Source: Speluncibacter jeojiensis (lineage in GTDB: Bacteria > Actinomycetota > Actinomycetes > Mycobacteriales > Mycobacteriaceae). From it: DNA of 43,793 nt. Shown here one piece after another: positions 1 through 7,729 of this stretch (the stretch's first letter is position 1; each line of letters starts with the position of its first letter). The position numbers were made by a program, and so were the translations under genes. The notes below the pieces were generated by a model. The model made no database searches. It had not been told where the DNA came from and worked only from the letters and a program-made list of their open reading frames with translations. The stretch is from positions 1 through 43,793 of the forward strand of contig NZ_JAAIVF010000010.1 of the NCBI RefSeq assembly GCF_029589495.1, given 5' to 3'.

Positions 1-837
1 AACGGGCGCGTTGTCATCAGGGGTGATGTGGATTCGGAGACCGGGGAGATGCTGCTGACGGCCCTGTCGAAACTCTCCGCACCCGTGCCGGGTCCGGGTG
101 GGGAACCCGATCCGAGGCCGGCGGCGCTGCGGCGGGCGGACGCGGTCACCGAAATGCTGCGTCGCTTCCACGACTGCGGTGCCGGACCGGTCGAGGGCGG
201 CGAGAAACCACACCTGACGGTGTTGGTGAACATCAACGACCTCCACCACTGCGACGGCGACGGCGATGGCGACGGGGAGGGTGGCTGCGAGTGCGGTTGC
301 GGCGGCGAAGCCGGCCAGGGCGGCAAGGGTGAAGCCGCCGGCCACAGTAGCGGCAGCGGAGGCAGTCGCAACGGCCACGGGCCTGGGTCGGGATCCGGGT
401 CCGCCGGCGGCCTCGGTCCGCAGATGATGTGGACCGGCCCGCTCTCCCGCGCCTCGACGCGCCGGTTGGCGTGTGACTGCATCATCACCCCGATCATCAT
501 CAACGACGACGGCGTCCCGTTGAAACTCGGCCGCAAAGACCGGTTGGTTCCCGCCTCGCTACGCCGCGCCTTGATCGTCCGTGACCGGTGTTGCGCGTTC
601 CCCGGCTGCGGTAGGCCCGCCGCCTGGACAGACGCCCACCACATCATCCACTGGGCCGACGGCGGTGAGACCGACCTGTCGAACACGGTGCTGCTCTGCC
701 GCTACCACCATCGACTGATCCACCACAGCGAGTGGGAAGTATTCATCGGACCCGACCTGCTTCCCTGGTTCCGGCCGCCACGCTCCCGCGACCCCGACCG
801 AAAACCCCTCCCCGCCCACGGCCGCACCGCCGCCTGA
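1..837 (+). CDS. DUF222/13E12-type HNH nuclease-domain protein, 5' truncated by window edge
   Basis: The reading frame is open from the first base, so only the last 278 residues are visible; the internal GTG at 28 is not the real start. The C-terminal part (about residues 190-245) is an HNH domain: a CAFPGC knuckle, then DAHHIIHW with the catalytic-type histidine pair, then LLCRYHHRLIHH. This fits the DUF222/13E12 repeat proteins that are multicopy in mycolic-acid actinobacteria. Biological role of the family is unsettled; a DNA nuclease activity is inferred from the HNH motif only. Between the visible N-terminal portion and the HNH domain lies a low-complexity insert (about residues 80-140) made of GD repeats, CECGC and Gly/Ser-rich stretches. 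It ends 130 bp before the convergent antiporter gene. Confidence 0.85.
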   Translation, partial: NGRVVIRGDVDSETGEMLLTALSKLSAPVPGPGGEPDPRPAALRRADAVTEMLRRFHDCGAGPVEGGEKPHLTVLVNINDLHHCDGDGDGDGEGGCECGCGGEAGQGGKGEAAGHSSGSGGSRNGHGPGSGSGSAGGLGPQMMWTGPLSRASTRRLACDCIITPIIINDDGVPLKLGRKDRLVPASLRRALIVRDRCCAFPGCGRPAAWTDAHHIIHWADGGETDLSNTVLLCRYHHRLIHHSEWEVFIGPDLLPWFRPPRSRDPDRKPLPAHGRTAA

Positions 838-893
838 GCGGGAAACCGAATCGGCCAAGCACCCGCACCGGAAAACCAAGCACCACAACCGAA

Positions 894-937
894 CACGTCA
901 GCTCCGCACCGCAGAACCGCGGTGTGGGGCTGACGTG
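894..937. terminator. Bidirectional hairpin terminator between convergent genes
   Basis: Arms 894-912 and 919-937 pair over 19 bp with two G-U pairs and a 6-nt loop. It lies between the stop of the HNH gene and the stop of the convergent antiporter gene. There is no T tract, as is common in high-G+C actinobacteria. Confidence 0.7.
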
Positions 938-967
938 CACGGACATGACGTGTGCTCCGGCACGGCG

Positions 968-2179
968 TCAGGCCGGCGAGGGCTCCTCGTCGCGACGCCG
1001 CTCCAGCAGTGTGGCCGTCGACGGCAGCAGCAGGACCGTGACCGTGCCTGCCGCAACGAGAATCGAGGCGCTCGACTCACTCATCTGCCCGGCGGCGACC
1101 GCGACTCCGGTCACCGCCACGATCAGTGGCAGACCGGTCGCTCCGTACAGGCCCACCTGGAACTGCTCTCGGGTGGTGAACGTGCGACCGTTCGCCCGAG
1201 CGGGTTCGGTGCGGTCCAGCCGCGTCGCAATGAGTACCGGCAGTCCGCGCACCAGCAGGATCAGCAGCAAGAAGACCACCAGCACGAGCGGCTTGGCGGC
1301 GACCGCACCGATGTCGATCGCCATCCCGGCGGTCGTGAAGAACACCGGGATCAGGAAACCGAACGCCAAGCCCTCGAGCTTCTTCTCCAGACTCTCGTCG
1401 CCGGCGGGAAGCAGCCGGCGCAGGATGAACCCCGCGGCGAACGCCCCGAGAATGACGTCGAGCTCGAACACCGACGCCAACAGCAACAACGCGACGAGCA
1501 GCAGCATCGTCAACCGCACGGTCGTCTGTGCGGTGGTTTCCGAGCCGCGACGGATGATCCCCACAACCCGGGACCCCTCACGCTGCAAGAACCCCCTCGG
1601 CACTGCGCCAACGACGACCGCGGCGACGGCGAACAACACCAACGCGACCAGCGACCCGACCGCGCCCCTGCTGCCCAGCAGGACCGCCATCGCGATCACC
1701 GGGCCGAGCTCGCCGACCGCACCGTGATTGAGCACCGCGCGCCCGAGCGTGGTGCCCATCATCGAGTTGTCTTTGAGGATCGGCAGCAGCGTGCCCAACG
1801 CCGTCGACGTCAACGCGATCGCGACCGCCACCTCGGCGTTGACCGTCCCGGTCAGTCCGATCAACCCGATCACGCCGAACGCCAGCGCCAGACAGACGAG
1901 CCAGGTGACGATCGCCCGCCGTCCGCCCGGACCGCGCAGCTCGTCCGTCTCCACCTCGTAGCCGGCCAGCAGGAACAGCATGCCCAGACCGAGTTGCTTG
2001 AGCAGTTCGATCTCGTTGCTCACCACCGCCAGGTTCGCGACGTGCGGGCCGATGAGCACGCCGGCCACCAGCAGCAGCACCACCTCGGGTACCAGCTTGC
2101 GCGGCACCAGCCCCGCCACGAGTGGCGCGACCACAGCACTCAGCACGATCCAGAACAGGGACGCTCCAACGCTCGGCAC
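968..2179 (-). CDS. CPA2/Kef-type cation:proton antiporter
   Basis: A 403-residue, almost entirely hydrophobic protein with about a dozen membrane segments, starting LFWIVLSAVVAPLVAGLVPR and carrying the antiporter-family features VLIGPHVANL near residue 45 and ALTSTALGTLLPIL in the middle. It should exchange Na+ or K+ for protons across the cytoplasmic membrane. No C-terminal TrkA-N/RCK domain is present, so gating by NAD or nucleotides, as in KefB/C, is not expected. The start is GTG at 2179, preceded at 7 nt by GATAAT and by no ribosome binding site, which suggests a leaderless message. The ion specificity cannot be read from the sequence. Confidence 0.85.
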   Translation of the reverse strand: MPSVGASLFWIVLSAVVAPLVAGLVPRKLVPEVVLLLVAGVLIGPHVANLAVVSNEIELLKQLGLGMLFLLAGYEVETDELRGPGGRRAIVTWLVCLALAFGVIGLIGLTGTVNAEVAVAIALTSTALGTLLPILKDNSMMGTTLGRAVLNHGAVGELGPVIAMAVLLGSRGAVGSLVALVLFAVAAVVVGAVPRGFLQREGSRVVGIIRRGSETTAQTTVRLTMLLLVALLLLASVFELDVILGAFAAGFILRRLLPAGDESLEKKLEGLAFGFLIPVFFTTAGMAIDIGAVAAKPLVLVVFLLLILLVRGLPVLIATRLDRTEPARANGRTFTTREQFQVGLYGATGLPLIVAVTGVAVAAGQMSESSASILVAAGTVTVLLLPSTATLLERRRDEEPSPA

Positions 2180-2186
2180 GCAGCCG

Positions 2187-2192
2187 ATTATC
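2187..2192 (-). promoter_or_regulatory. Candidate -10 box, leaderless antiporter gene
   Basis: GATAAT on the minus strand ends 7 nt before the GTG at 2179. It is a 5/6 match to TATAAT, weaker than the other TANNNT boxes in the window because the first T is G. Confidence 0.4.
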
Positions 2193-2244
2193 GTGGAGCG
2201 CCCCCGTCAGCGGAGCCGAAAAGCAAGCGTGTCGAGCAGCCCGG

Positions 2245-3753
2245 TCATGCGCAGGCAGCGAGCACCAGCTCCCGCACCCGGGCGGCGTCCGCCTGACCGC
2301 GGGTCGCCTTCATCACGTCGCCGACGATCTTCCCCGCGGCTGCGACCTTGCCGCCGCGGATCTTCTCGGCGATGTCCGGGTTGGCGGCCAGCGCCTTGTC
2401 GACCTCGGCCTGCAGGGCGCTGTCGTCGTTGACGACCTCCAGTCCCCGCGCGGCGACGACCTCGTCCGGCTCGCCCTCACCGGCCAGCACACCGTCGACG
2501 ACCTGCCGGGCCAGCTTGTTGGTCAGCTTGCCCTCGGCGATCAGCGCGATCACACGGGCCAGCTGTGCCGGGGTGATCGGCAGTGCCGCGAGCTCGACCT
2601 CACGGGTGTTCGCCTGCTGCGTCAGGTAGGCGACCCACCACGACCGCGCCTCGGCCGCCGGCGCACCGGCCTCGGTGGTCGCGATGACCAATTCGAGCGC
2701 CCCTGCGTTGACCAGGTCGCGCATCTCCTCATCGGACACGCCCCACTCCGACTGGATCCGTGCCCGGCGCACCCAGGGCAGCTCGGGCAGGGTGCCGCGC
2801 AGCTGCTCGACCCACTCCGCGCTCGGCGCGACCGGCTCGAGGTCCGGCTCGGGGAAGTAGCGGTAGTCCTCGGCGGTCTCCTTGCGCCGGCCCTGCGAGG
2901 TGGTGCCGTCCGCCTCCTGGAAGTGCCGGGTCTCCTGTACGACCTCGCGGCCGGCCTCCAGCACGGCCGCCTGCCGGCGCATCTCATAGCGAACCGCCAC
3001 CTCGACGCTCTTGAGCGAGTTGACGTTCTTGGTCTCGGTGCGGGTACCGAACTCGTCCGCGCCCTTGGGCATCAGCGAGACGTTGGCGTCGCAGCGCAGC
3101 GACCCCTGGTCCATCCGGACGTCGGACACCTCGAGCGCCTTGAGCAGGTCACGCAGCGCGGTCACATAGGCGCGCGCCACCTCGGGCGCACGCTCGCCGG
3201 TCGCCTCGATCGGCTTGGTCACGATCTCTACCAGCGGCACCCCGGCCCGGTTGTAGTCGAGCAACGAGTGGCTGGCGCCGTGGATGCGACCGGTCGCGCC
3301 GCCCACGTGCAGCGACTTGCCGGTGTCCTCCTCCATGTGTGCCCGCTCGATCTCGACCCGCCAGGTGGTGCCGTCGTCGAGCACGACGTCGAGGTAGCCG
3401 TTCTGCGCGATCGGCTCGTCGTACTGGGAGATCTGGTAGTTCTTCGGCTGATCCGGGTAGAAGTAGTTCTTCCGCGCGAACCGGCCCCACGGGGTGATCG
3501 AGCAGTTCAGCGCCAGCCCGATGCGGATCGCCGACTCGACGGCCTTCTCGTTGACCACCGGCATAGAACCCGGCAGTCCGAGGCAGACGGGGCAGACCTG
3601 CGTGTTCGGCTCGCCGCCGAAGGTGGTCGGGCAGCCGCAGAACATCTTGGTGGCGGTGCCGAGTTCGACGTGCACCTCCATTCCGAGGACCGGGTCGAAC
3701 TTCTCGAGAACCTCGTCATAGGCGAGCAGGTCTTCGGACATGGCGGCAGTCAT
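2245..3753 (-). CDS. gatB: Asp-tRNA(Asn)/Glu-tRNA(Gln) amidotransferase subunit B
   Basis: This is the tRNA-binding and kinase subunit of GatCAB, which converts mischarged Glu-tRNA(Gln) or Asp-tRNA(Asn) to the amide form. The 502-residue product has the family signature near the N terminus ([10 protein letters not shown], then TATKMFCGC and [10 protein letters not shown] with zinc-binding cysteines), and the GatB/Yqey helical tail at the C terminus. I start it at ATG 3753 ([10 protein letters not shown]) although the frame is open to 3804: TAATAT ends 7 nt before this ATG and there is no ribosome binding site, which suits a leaderless message. ATG 3741 is a less likely alternative. It follows pfkA by 54 bp and is more than 5 kb from gatCA. 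Confidence 0.97.
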   Translation of the reverse strand: MTAAMSEDLLAYDEVLEKFDPVLGMEVHVELGTATKMFCGCPTTFGGEPNTQVCPVCLGLPGSMPVVNEKAVESAIRIGLALNCSITPWGRFARKNYFYPDQPKNYQISQYDEPIAQNGYLDVVLDDGTTWRVEIERAHMEEDTGKSLHVGGATGRIHGASHSLLDYNRAGVPLVEIVTKPIEATGERAPEVARAYVTALRDLLKALEVSDVRMDQGSLRCDANVSLMPKGADEFGTRTETKNVNSLKSVEVAVRYEMRRQAAVLEAGREVVQETRHFQEADGTTSQGRRKETAEDYRYFPEPDLEPVAPSAEWVEQLRGTLPELPWVRRARIQSEWGVSDEEMRDLVNAGALELVIATTEAGAPAAEARSWWVAYLTQQANTREVELAALPITPAQLARVIALIAEGKLTNKLARQVVDGVLAGEGEPDEVVAARGLEVVNDDSALQAEVDKALAANPDIAEKIRGGKVAAAGKIVGDVMKATRGQADAARVRELVLAACA

Positions 3754-3760
3754 GGCAACG

Positions 3761-3766
3761 ATATTA
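3761..3766 (-). promoter_or_regulatory. Candidate -10 box of leaderless gatB
   Basis: TAATAT on the minus strand, 7 nt upstream of the ATG at 3753. It is the best match to the -10 consensus among the candidates in this window and indicates that gatB can be transcribed independently of pfkA. Confidence 0.6.
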
Positions 3767-3807
3767 GTCACCCGGCCGGGCGCACCGACGGCCCCGCCGG
3801 TCACCGG

Positions 3808-4836
3808 TCAGCCGAACATCACCCGCATCTCCAGGTAGCGCTCGAGCGGCACCTTCTTGTGGTCCGCCAGTGCCTCGTCGAAGTGCACGGGGACGATGTC
3901 GGTGCCGTGCAGCGCCACCATGTTCCCCCACTGTCCCTGAGCGACCAGATCGGTCACGGCCATGCCGAGCCGGGTCGCCAGCACCCGGTCGAACGCGGTC
4001 GGCACGCCGCCGCGCTGCACGTAGCCGAGCACCGTGGCGCGCGTCTCGATCCCGGTGTGCTGCTCGATCATCGGCGCGAGCACCTCGGAGATGCCGCCGA
4101 GCCTGGGCCGGTCCAGGTTGTCCCGGCCCTTCGTCGAATACCCCTCGGCCATCTCCGGCAACCGGAAGCCCTCCGCCACCACCACCATCGGCGCCCGGCC
4201 GCGGTCTCGGACGCTGCACACCCAGGCGCAGACCTGCTCGATCGTCTCCGGGTGCTCGGGGATGAGGATTGCGTGCGCGCCTCCGGCCGTGCCCGAGTGC
4301 AACGCGATCCAGCCGGCGTCGCGTCCCATCACCTCGAGCACCATGCAGCGGCGATGCGAGTTGCCGGTGGTACGCAGGCGGTCGATCGCCTCGGTGGCGA
4401 TCTCGACGGCGGTGTCGAACCCGAAGGTGTAGTCGGTCTGGTCGAGGTCGTTGTCGATGGTCTTCGGCACACCGACGATGCGGATGCCGTCGTCGTAGAG
4501 CCGCTGCGCGGCCGTGGCCGTCCCCTCGCCGCCGATCGCGATCACCGCGTCGATGCCGAGCCGCTCGAGTACCTCCGCGATCCGCGCCGCGCCCCCGTTC
4601 GGACCCTGATACGGACCGAACCTGCTGGTGCCGAGCATGGTTCCGCCCTCGTGGGACAGGCCGCGCACGGCCGGGCGGTCCAGTTCCATGACGTCGCCCT
4701 CGACCAGTCCGCGCCACCCGTCCAGGAATCCGACGAACTCCTGATCGTACACCGTGGTGCCCTTGAGGACCGCGCCGCGGATGACGGCGTTCAGGCCCGG
4801 ACAGTCACCACCGCTGGTCAGGATGCCGACGCGCAT
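3808..4836 (-). CDS. pfkA: ATP-dependent 6-phosphofructokinase
   Basis: A 342-residue PfkA phosphorylates fructose 6-phosphate in glycolysis. The nucleotide-binding motif GGDCPGLNAVIRG lies at residues 9-21, followed by GGEGT near residue 103, PKTIDNDLDQTD with the catalytic TIDND and Asp, and MGRDAGW. The glycine in GGEGT is the residue usually associated with ATP use, whereas pyrophosphate-using relatives carry Asp there, so ATP dependence is inferred. Start ATG 4836. No good ribosome binding site is seen; CACAAT lies 6 nt upstream and could be a weak leaderless -10 box. The gene lies 89 bp after the response regulator on the same strand. Confidence 0.96.
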   Translation of the reverse strand: MRVGILTSGGDCPGLNAVIRGAVLKGTTVYDQEFVGFLDGWRGLVEGDVMELDRPAVRGLSHEGGTMLGTSRFGPYQGPNGGAARIAEVLERLGIDAVIAIGGEGTATAAQRLYDDGIRIVGVPKTIDNDLDQTDYTFGFDTAVEIATEAIDRLRTTGNSHRRCMVLEVMGRDAGWIALHSGTAGGAHAILIPEHPETIEQVCAWVCSVRDRGRAPMVVVAEGFRLPEMAEGYSTKGRDNLDRPRLGGISEVLAPMIEQHTGIETRATVLGYVQRGGVPTAFDRVLATRLGMAVTDLVAQGQWGNMVALHGTDIVPVHFDEALADHKKVPLERYLEMRVMFG

Positions 4837-4925
4837 GGCCCCATTGTGCCGCCGTGAGCACGCCGATACGGTGAAACGCCATGTCGGAGCGGCTCCCTCC
4901 GGCCTCTAGGCTCCGACCGATTGGC

Positions 4926-5588
4926 TCAACCGGGTGTGACGACGCCCGCCTCGTAGGCGACGACCACCGCCTGCGCTCGATCGCGCAATCCCAGTTTGCC
5001 GAGTACCTTGCCGACGTGCGTCTTGACCGTCTGCTCGGCGACGACGAGCGACGCCGCTATCTCGCTGTTGGAGAGCCCCCGCGCGATCAGTTCGAGCACC
5101 TCACGCTCACGCGGGGTCAGGGTGTCCAATCCGCTGACCGAGTTGCTGCGCGCAGGTCGGCGCCGGGTCACGTCGTCGATCAACCGGCGCGTGATCGACG
5201 GCGCCAGCAGCGCATCGCCCGCCGCGACGACCCGCACCGCCCGCACCAGTTCCTCGGCCGGCGCGTCCTTGAGCAGAAACCCCCCGGCGCCGAGTCGCAG
5301 CGCCTCGTACACGTAGTCGTCGATGTCAAAGGTCGTGAGCATCAGCACGTGCACCGGCGGGTCGGTCTTGGTCGCCAGGATCTCCCGCGTGGCCTCGAGC
5401 CCGTTCATCTCCGGCATGCGGACGTCCATCAGCACCACATCGGGGCGCAGTCGGCGCACCTCACGCACGGCGGTGCGTCCGTCGGACGCCTCGCCGATGA
5501 CGCTCAGATCGGGTTGCGCCGCCAGCAGCGCCCCGAACCCCTGCCGGACCATGGCCTGATCGTCGGCGATGAATACCGTGATGGTCAC
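4926..5588 (-). CDS. NarL/LuxR-family two-component response regulator
   Basis: A 220-residue regulator. The receiver domain covers residues 1-120, with the acidic pair DD at 9-10, phosphoacceptor Asp55 in VVLMDVRMPE, and the conserved Lys in LLKDAPAEEL. A LuxR-type helix-turn-helix covers about 155-212 (LTPREREVLELIARGLSNSEI, with TVKTHVGKVLGKLGL as the recognition part). It should bind DNA when phosphorylated by the adjacent kinase, whose stop lies 9 bp upstream, so the two are co-transcribed. The regulated genes are unknown; the divergently oriented phospholipase/hydrolase pair beyond the kinase is a reasonable candidate target, which is inference from position. Confidence 0.93.
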   Translation of the reverse strand: MTITVFIADDQAMVRQGFGALLAAQPDLSVIGEASDGRTAVREVRRLRPDVVLMDVRMPEMNGLEATREILATKTDPPVHVLMLTTFDIDDYVYEALRLGAGGFLLKDAPAEELVRAVRVVAAGDALLAPSITRRLIDDVTRRRPARSNSVSGLDTLTPREREVLELIARGLSNSEIAASLVVAEQTVKTHVGKVLGKLGLRDRAQAVVVAYEAGVVTPG

Positions 5589-5597
5589 CGGGCCACC

Positions 5598-6854
5598 CTA
5601 TGCGCTCCCGACCGCGAATCCGGTGCGCGGGAGTCGGGCGCTGACCGCGAACCCGCCGCCGGCCAGCGGATGCGCCTCGAGGGTGCCGCCGACGGACTGC
5701 GCGCGTTCGCGCATGCCCGCGATCCCGTTGCCCCCGGAGCCCATCGCCCCAGGAGCGTTGACGACAGGGCCGTTCGCCACAGGCCCGTTCACCACCGTGA
5801 CGACGACCAGTTCACTCTCGGCCACCCCCAGGTCCACGCGCGCCTCGACCGCGGCGCCCGGCGCATGCCGGGCGGCGTTCGCCAGCGATTCCTGGACGAT
5901 CCGATAGGCCGCCAGACCCACCGCCTCCGTGACTCCGTCCTGCTCACCGGAGACCACCGGCGTCAACGACACGCCGGCGCGCCTGCTCGAGTCGAACAGC
6001 GCGGACAACTGGCCGACGCCGGGCTGCGGGGCCAGTTCGGCCGACTGGCCGTCGCTGCGCAGCACCCCGAGCATGCCGCGGATCTCGTTGAGCGCCTGCC
6101 GCGCCACCTCCCCGATCGAGTCGAACTCGGCCCGGGCCTCCGGCGAGACGTCACTCAGCCGGTAGGGCGCGGTCTGCGCCTGCACGACGACGAGGGACAT
6201 GTGATGGGCCACCACGTCGTGCAGGTCCCGCGCGATCCGCGCACGCTCCTCGAGCACCGTGCGGCGGGTGCGTTCGAGTTCACTCAGTTCCTCCTGCCGC
6301 GCGAGTTGGCGACGCGAGAGCACCAGCCAGCGGATCAGCACGCAGAACAGCGCGAGCGCAGTGAGCCCGAAGGCCCAACCGAAACCGTCCCGTCCAGGCG
6401 CATACCCGATGAACAGCAGCACGGTGCCCAGCCACGCGAGTCCCGCGTGCACCGGCGGACACCGGAGCACCACCGCCGCCAGCAGTACCAGCAGCACGAT
6501 GATGTGCACAACCTGCCACGGCAGCGGATAGTCCGCGTGCACGTCGAAGAACCACGGGATGGTCAGCGCGGCACCGGCCGAGATCAACCAGCCGAGGTCG
6601 GGGTTGACCCGGATCAGCGCGAACGGCAACGCCGCACACCCGGCGACGATCGGCTGTAGCGGCGCGGGTACCTCGTGGGTCAGGTGCAGGGTCGGCCAGG
6701 CCACCGAGAACAGCGTCAGCGTGGTCACCACCACGGCCAGGTCCAGCACGCCGCCGGACGACATGTGGGGCCACGACACATGGGGCCACGACACATGGGG
6801 CCACGACACGCGGGGCCGCCGGCTCCGGGGGGTCTTCCGCCGAACTGAGATCAC
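5598..6854 (-). CDS. Sensor histidine kinase (HisKA_3 type) with SWPH N-terminal repeat
   Basis: A 418-residue membrane kinase partnering the response regulator immediately downstream. Residues about 35-170 hold several hydrophobic membrane segments with short loops and no large outer sensor domain. The dimerisation box RIARDLHDVVAHHMS contains the phosphoacceptor His212, and the C-terminal ATPase domain has AAYRIVQESLANAARHA (N box) and GNGIAGMRERA (G box). The frame is open to GTG 6959, but I choose GTG 6854 because TACAGT ends 6 nt before it; ATG 6764 just before the first membrane segment is another candidate. Between 6854 and 6764 the protein carries a tandem VSWPH repeat encoded by a 15-bp DNA repeat. 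The signal sensed is unknown. Confidence 0.9.
   Translation of the reverse strand: MISVRRKTPRSRRPRVSWPHVSWPHVSWPHMSSGGVLDLAVVVTTLTLFSVAWPTLHLTHEVPAPLQPIVAGCAALPFALIRVNPDLGWLISAGAALTIPWFFDVHADYPLPWQVVHIIVLLVLLAAVVLRCPPVHAGLAWLGTVLLFIGYAPGRDGFGWAFGLTALALFCVLIRWLVLSRRQLARQEELSELERTRRTVLEERARIARDLHDVVAHHMSLVVVQAQTAPYRLSDVSPEARAEFDSIGEVARQALNEIRGMLGVLRSDGQSAELAPQPGVGQLSALFDSSRRAGVSLTPVVSGEQDGVTEAVGLAAYRIVQESLANAARHAPGAAVEARVDLGVAESELVVVTVVNGPVANGPVVNAPGAMGSGGNGIAGMRERAQSVGGTLEAHPLAGGGFAVSARLPRTGFAVGSA
6761..6820. repeat. 15-bp tandem repeat, about four copies, inside the kinase N terminus
   Basis: Units at 6761-6775, 6776-6790, 6791-6805 and 6806-6820. The two middle copies are identical (ACACATGGGGCCACG on the plus strand); the outer two are diverged. 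On the coding strand each unit reads GTG TCG TGG CCC CAY, giving repeated VSWPH and placing an in-frame GTG in each unit. Confidence 0.9.
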
Positions 6855-6860
6855 CGTTTC

Positions 6861-6866
6861 ACTGTA
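6861..6866 (-). promoter_or_regulatory. Candidate -10 box of leaderless histidine kinase gene
   Basis: TACAGT on the minus strand ends 6 nt before the GTG at 6854. This spacing is what decided the start chosen for the kinase. Confidence 0.5.
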
Positions 6867-7005
6867 GGAAGCCGGGGACGACGGCGCGTCACCCTCAGGA
6901 GGGAGATCCAGATCGTACCGGAGTATCGGTCGCACCCCGCCCCACCTCTCACGTCCCACACCAAGATCACGTCACGGCTCGATGCCCCGTGCCACGATCG
7001 ATTCC

Positions 7006-7011
7006 TAGCGT
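7006..7011 (+). promoter_or_regulatory. Candidate -10 box of leaderless PLA2-like gene
   Basis: TAGCGT ends 7 nt before the ATG at 7019. No purine-rich ribosome binding site is present, so the message probably begins at or next to the ATG. Confidence 0.5.
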
Positions 7012-7018
7012 CACCGGC

Positions 7019-7729
7019 ATGACCGCTACCCGCACGGACCGCTCCCCCACTCCGCGACGCCGGGCGCGCGCGGCGCTTTCCGCCGCCGCTGTCGTCGTCA
7101 CCGCCACCGTCGGAGCCGGGTTCGGCACGGCGCTGCTCGCCCCGGCCGCCGCGGCACTCATCACCCCCACCTCCACCACCGACTCGGATACCGCTGCGGC
7201 ACAGGCGATCACAGCACTGATCGGCGCTCGCGCCGCCGACCCCGAGATCGTTCCCGCCGGCTTCGCCGCCGAGGCGGGCTACCGGCCAGTGGTGCGAGGC
7301 GGGCTGTTGGTCAACCCCGACGGCGGCTGCTCGTCACCCATCGCATTGCCTTCCTCCTTCGACATCCCTTGCAAGGCACACGATCTCGGCTACGACCTGC
7401 TGCGCTACGCCCGGCGTCACGGCGGTGCACTGGGGCCGTGGGCCCGCCAGGGGCTCGACTCCCGGCTCGATCAGCGCATGCACGCCGCCTGCACGGTGCA
7501 GCAGACCGATGATGCCCGCACGGGTTGCTACGCGATGGCAAACCTGGCCGGCACCGCCGTCGACATGAACTCGTGGCGGCAGGGCTATGGGAACCCGGTG
7601 CACGAGCGCCTCGGCTGGTACGGCGTCGCGGGTGTCGGCGCCGGGTTGGCGACACTGGCCTGGTACTCGCGACGGCGCCGCCCTGAGGGCGCCTACCGGG
7701 ACCTCGCCACATCGGCGGTGCCCGCGTGA
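7019..7729 (+). CDS. Secreted/anchored phospholipase A2-like protein
   Basis: A 236-residue protein with a basic N terminus, a hydrophobic segment at about 18-45 ending in an Ala-rich stretch (signal peptide or anchor), and a C-terminal hydrophobic segment (about 204-222) followed by SRRRR. The centre resembles the prokaryotic phospholipase A2 family: GGCSSPIALP, then CKAHDLGYDLLRYA with the His121-Asp122 pair of the family CxxHD motif, and further cysteines in HAACTV and TGCYAM suited to disulfides. It may hydrolyse fatty-acyl esters of phospholipids outside the membrane; activity is inferred. I prefer ATG 7019 over an upstream in-frame ATG at 6989 because of the -10 box spacing. Its stop overlaps the start of the next gene as GTGA, implying translational coupling. 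Confidence 0.8.
   Translation: MTATRTDRSPTPRRRARAALSAAAVVVTATVGAGFGTALLAPAAAALITPTSTTDSDTAAAQAITALIGARAADPEIVPAGFAAEAGYRPVVRGGLLVNPDGGCSSPIALPSSFDIPCKAHDLGYDLLRYARRHGGALGPWARQGLDSRLDQRMHAACTVQQTDDARTGCYAMANLAGTAVDMNSWRQGYGNPVHERLGWYGVAGVGAGLATLAWYSRRRRPEGAYRDLATSAVPA

Noticed and set aside
1-837. HNH protein as homing endonuclease or group II intron component
   Set aside because: No intron, reverse transcriptase or intein motifs; the layout fits the multicopy DUF222 family.
2122-4857. Very long open frame on the plus strand opposite gatB and pfkA
   Set aside because: Composition is rich in His, Arg, Asp and Gly with no domain, and both opposite-strand genes are clearly real; it is a GC-bias shadow.
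4881-4912. Inverted repeat CGGAGC/GCTCCG between pfkA and the response regulator as a terminator
   Set aside because: Only 6-bp arms with a 19-nt loop; too weak to call.
4881-6659. Long plus-strand frame opposite the two-component genes
   Set aside because: No domain and antisense to intact receiver, HTH, HisKA_3 and ATPase motifs.
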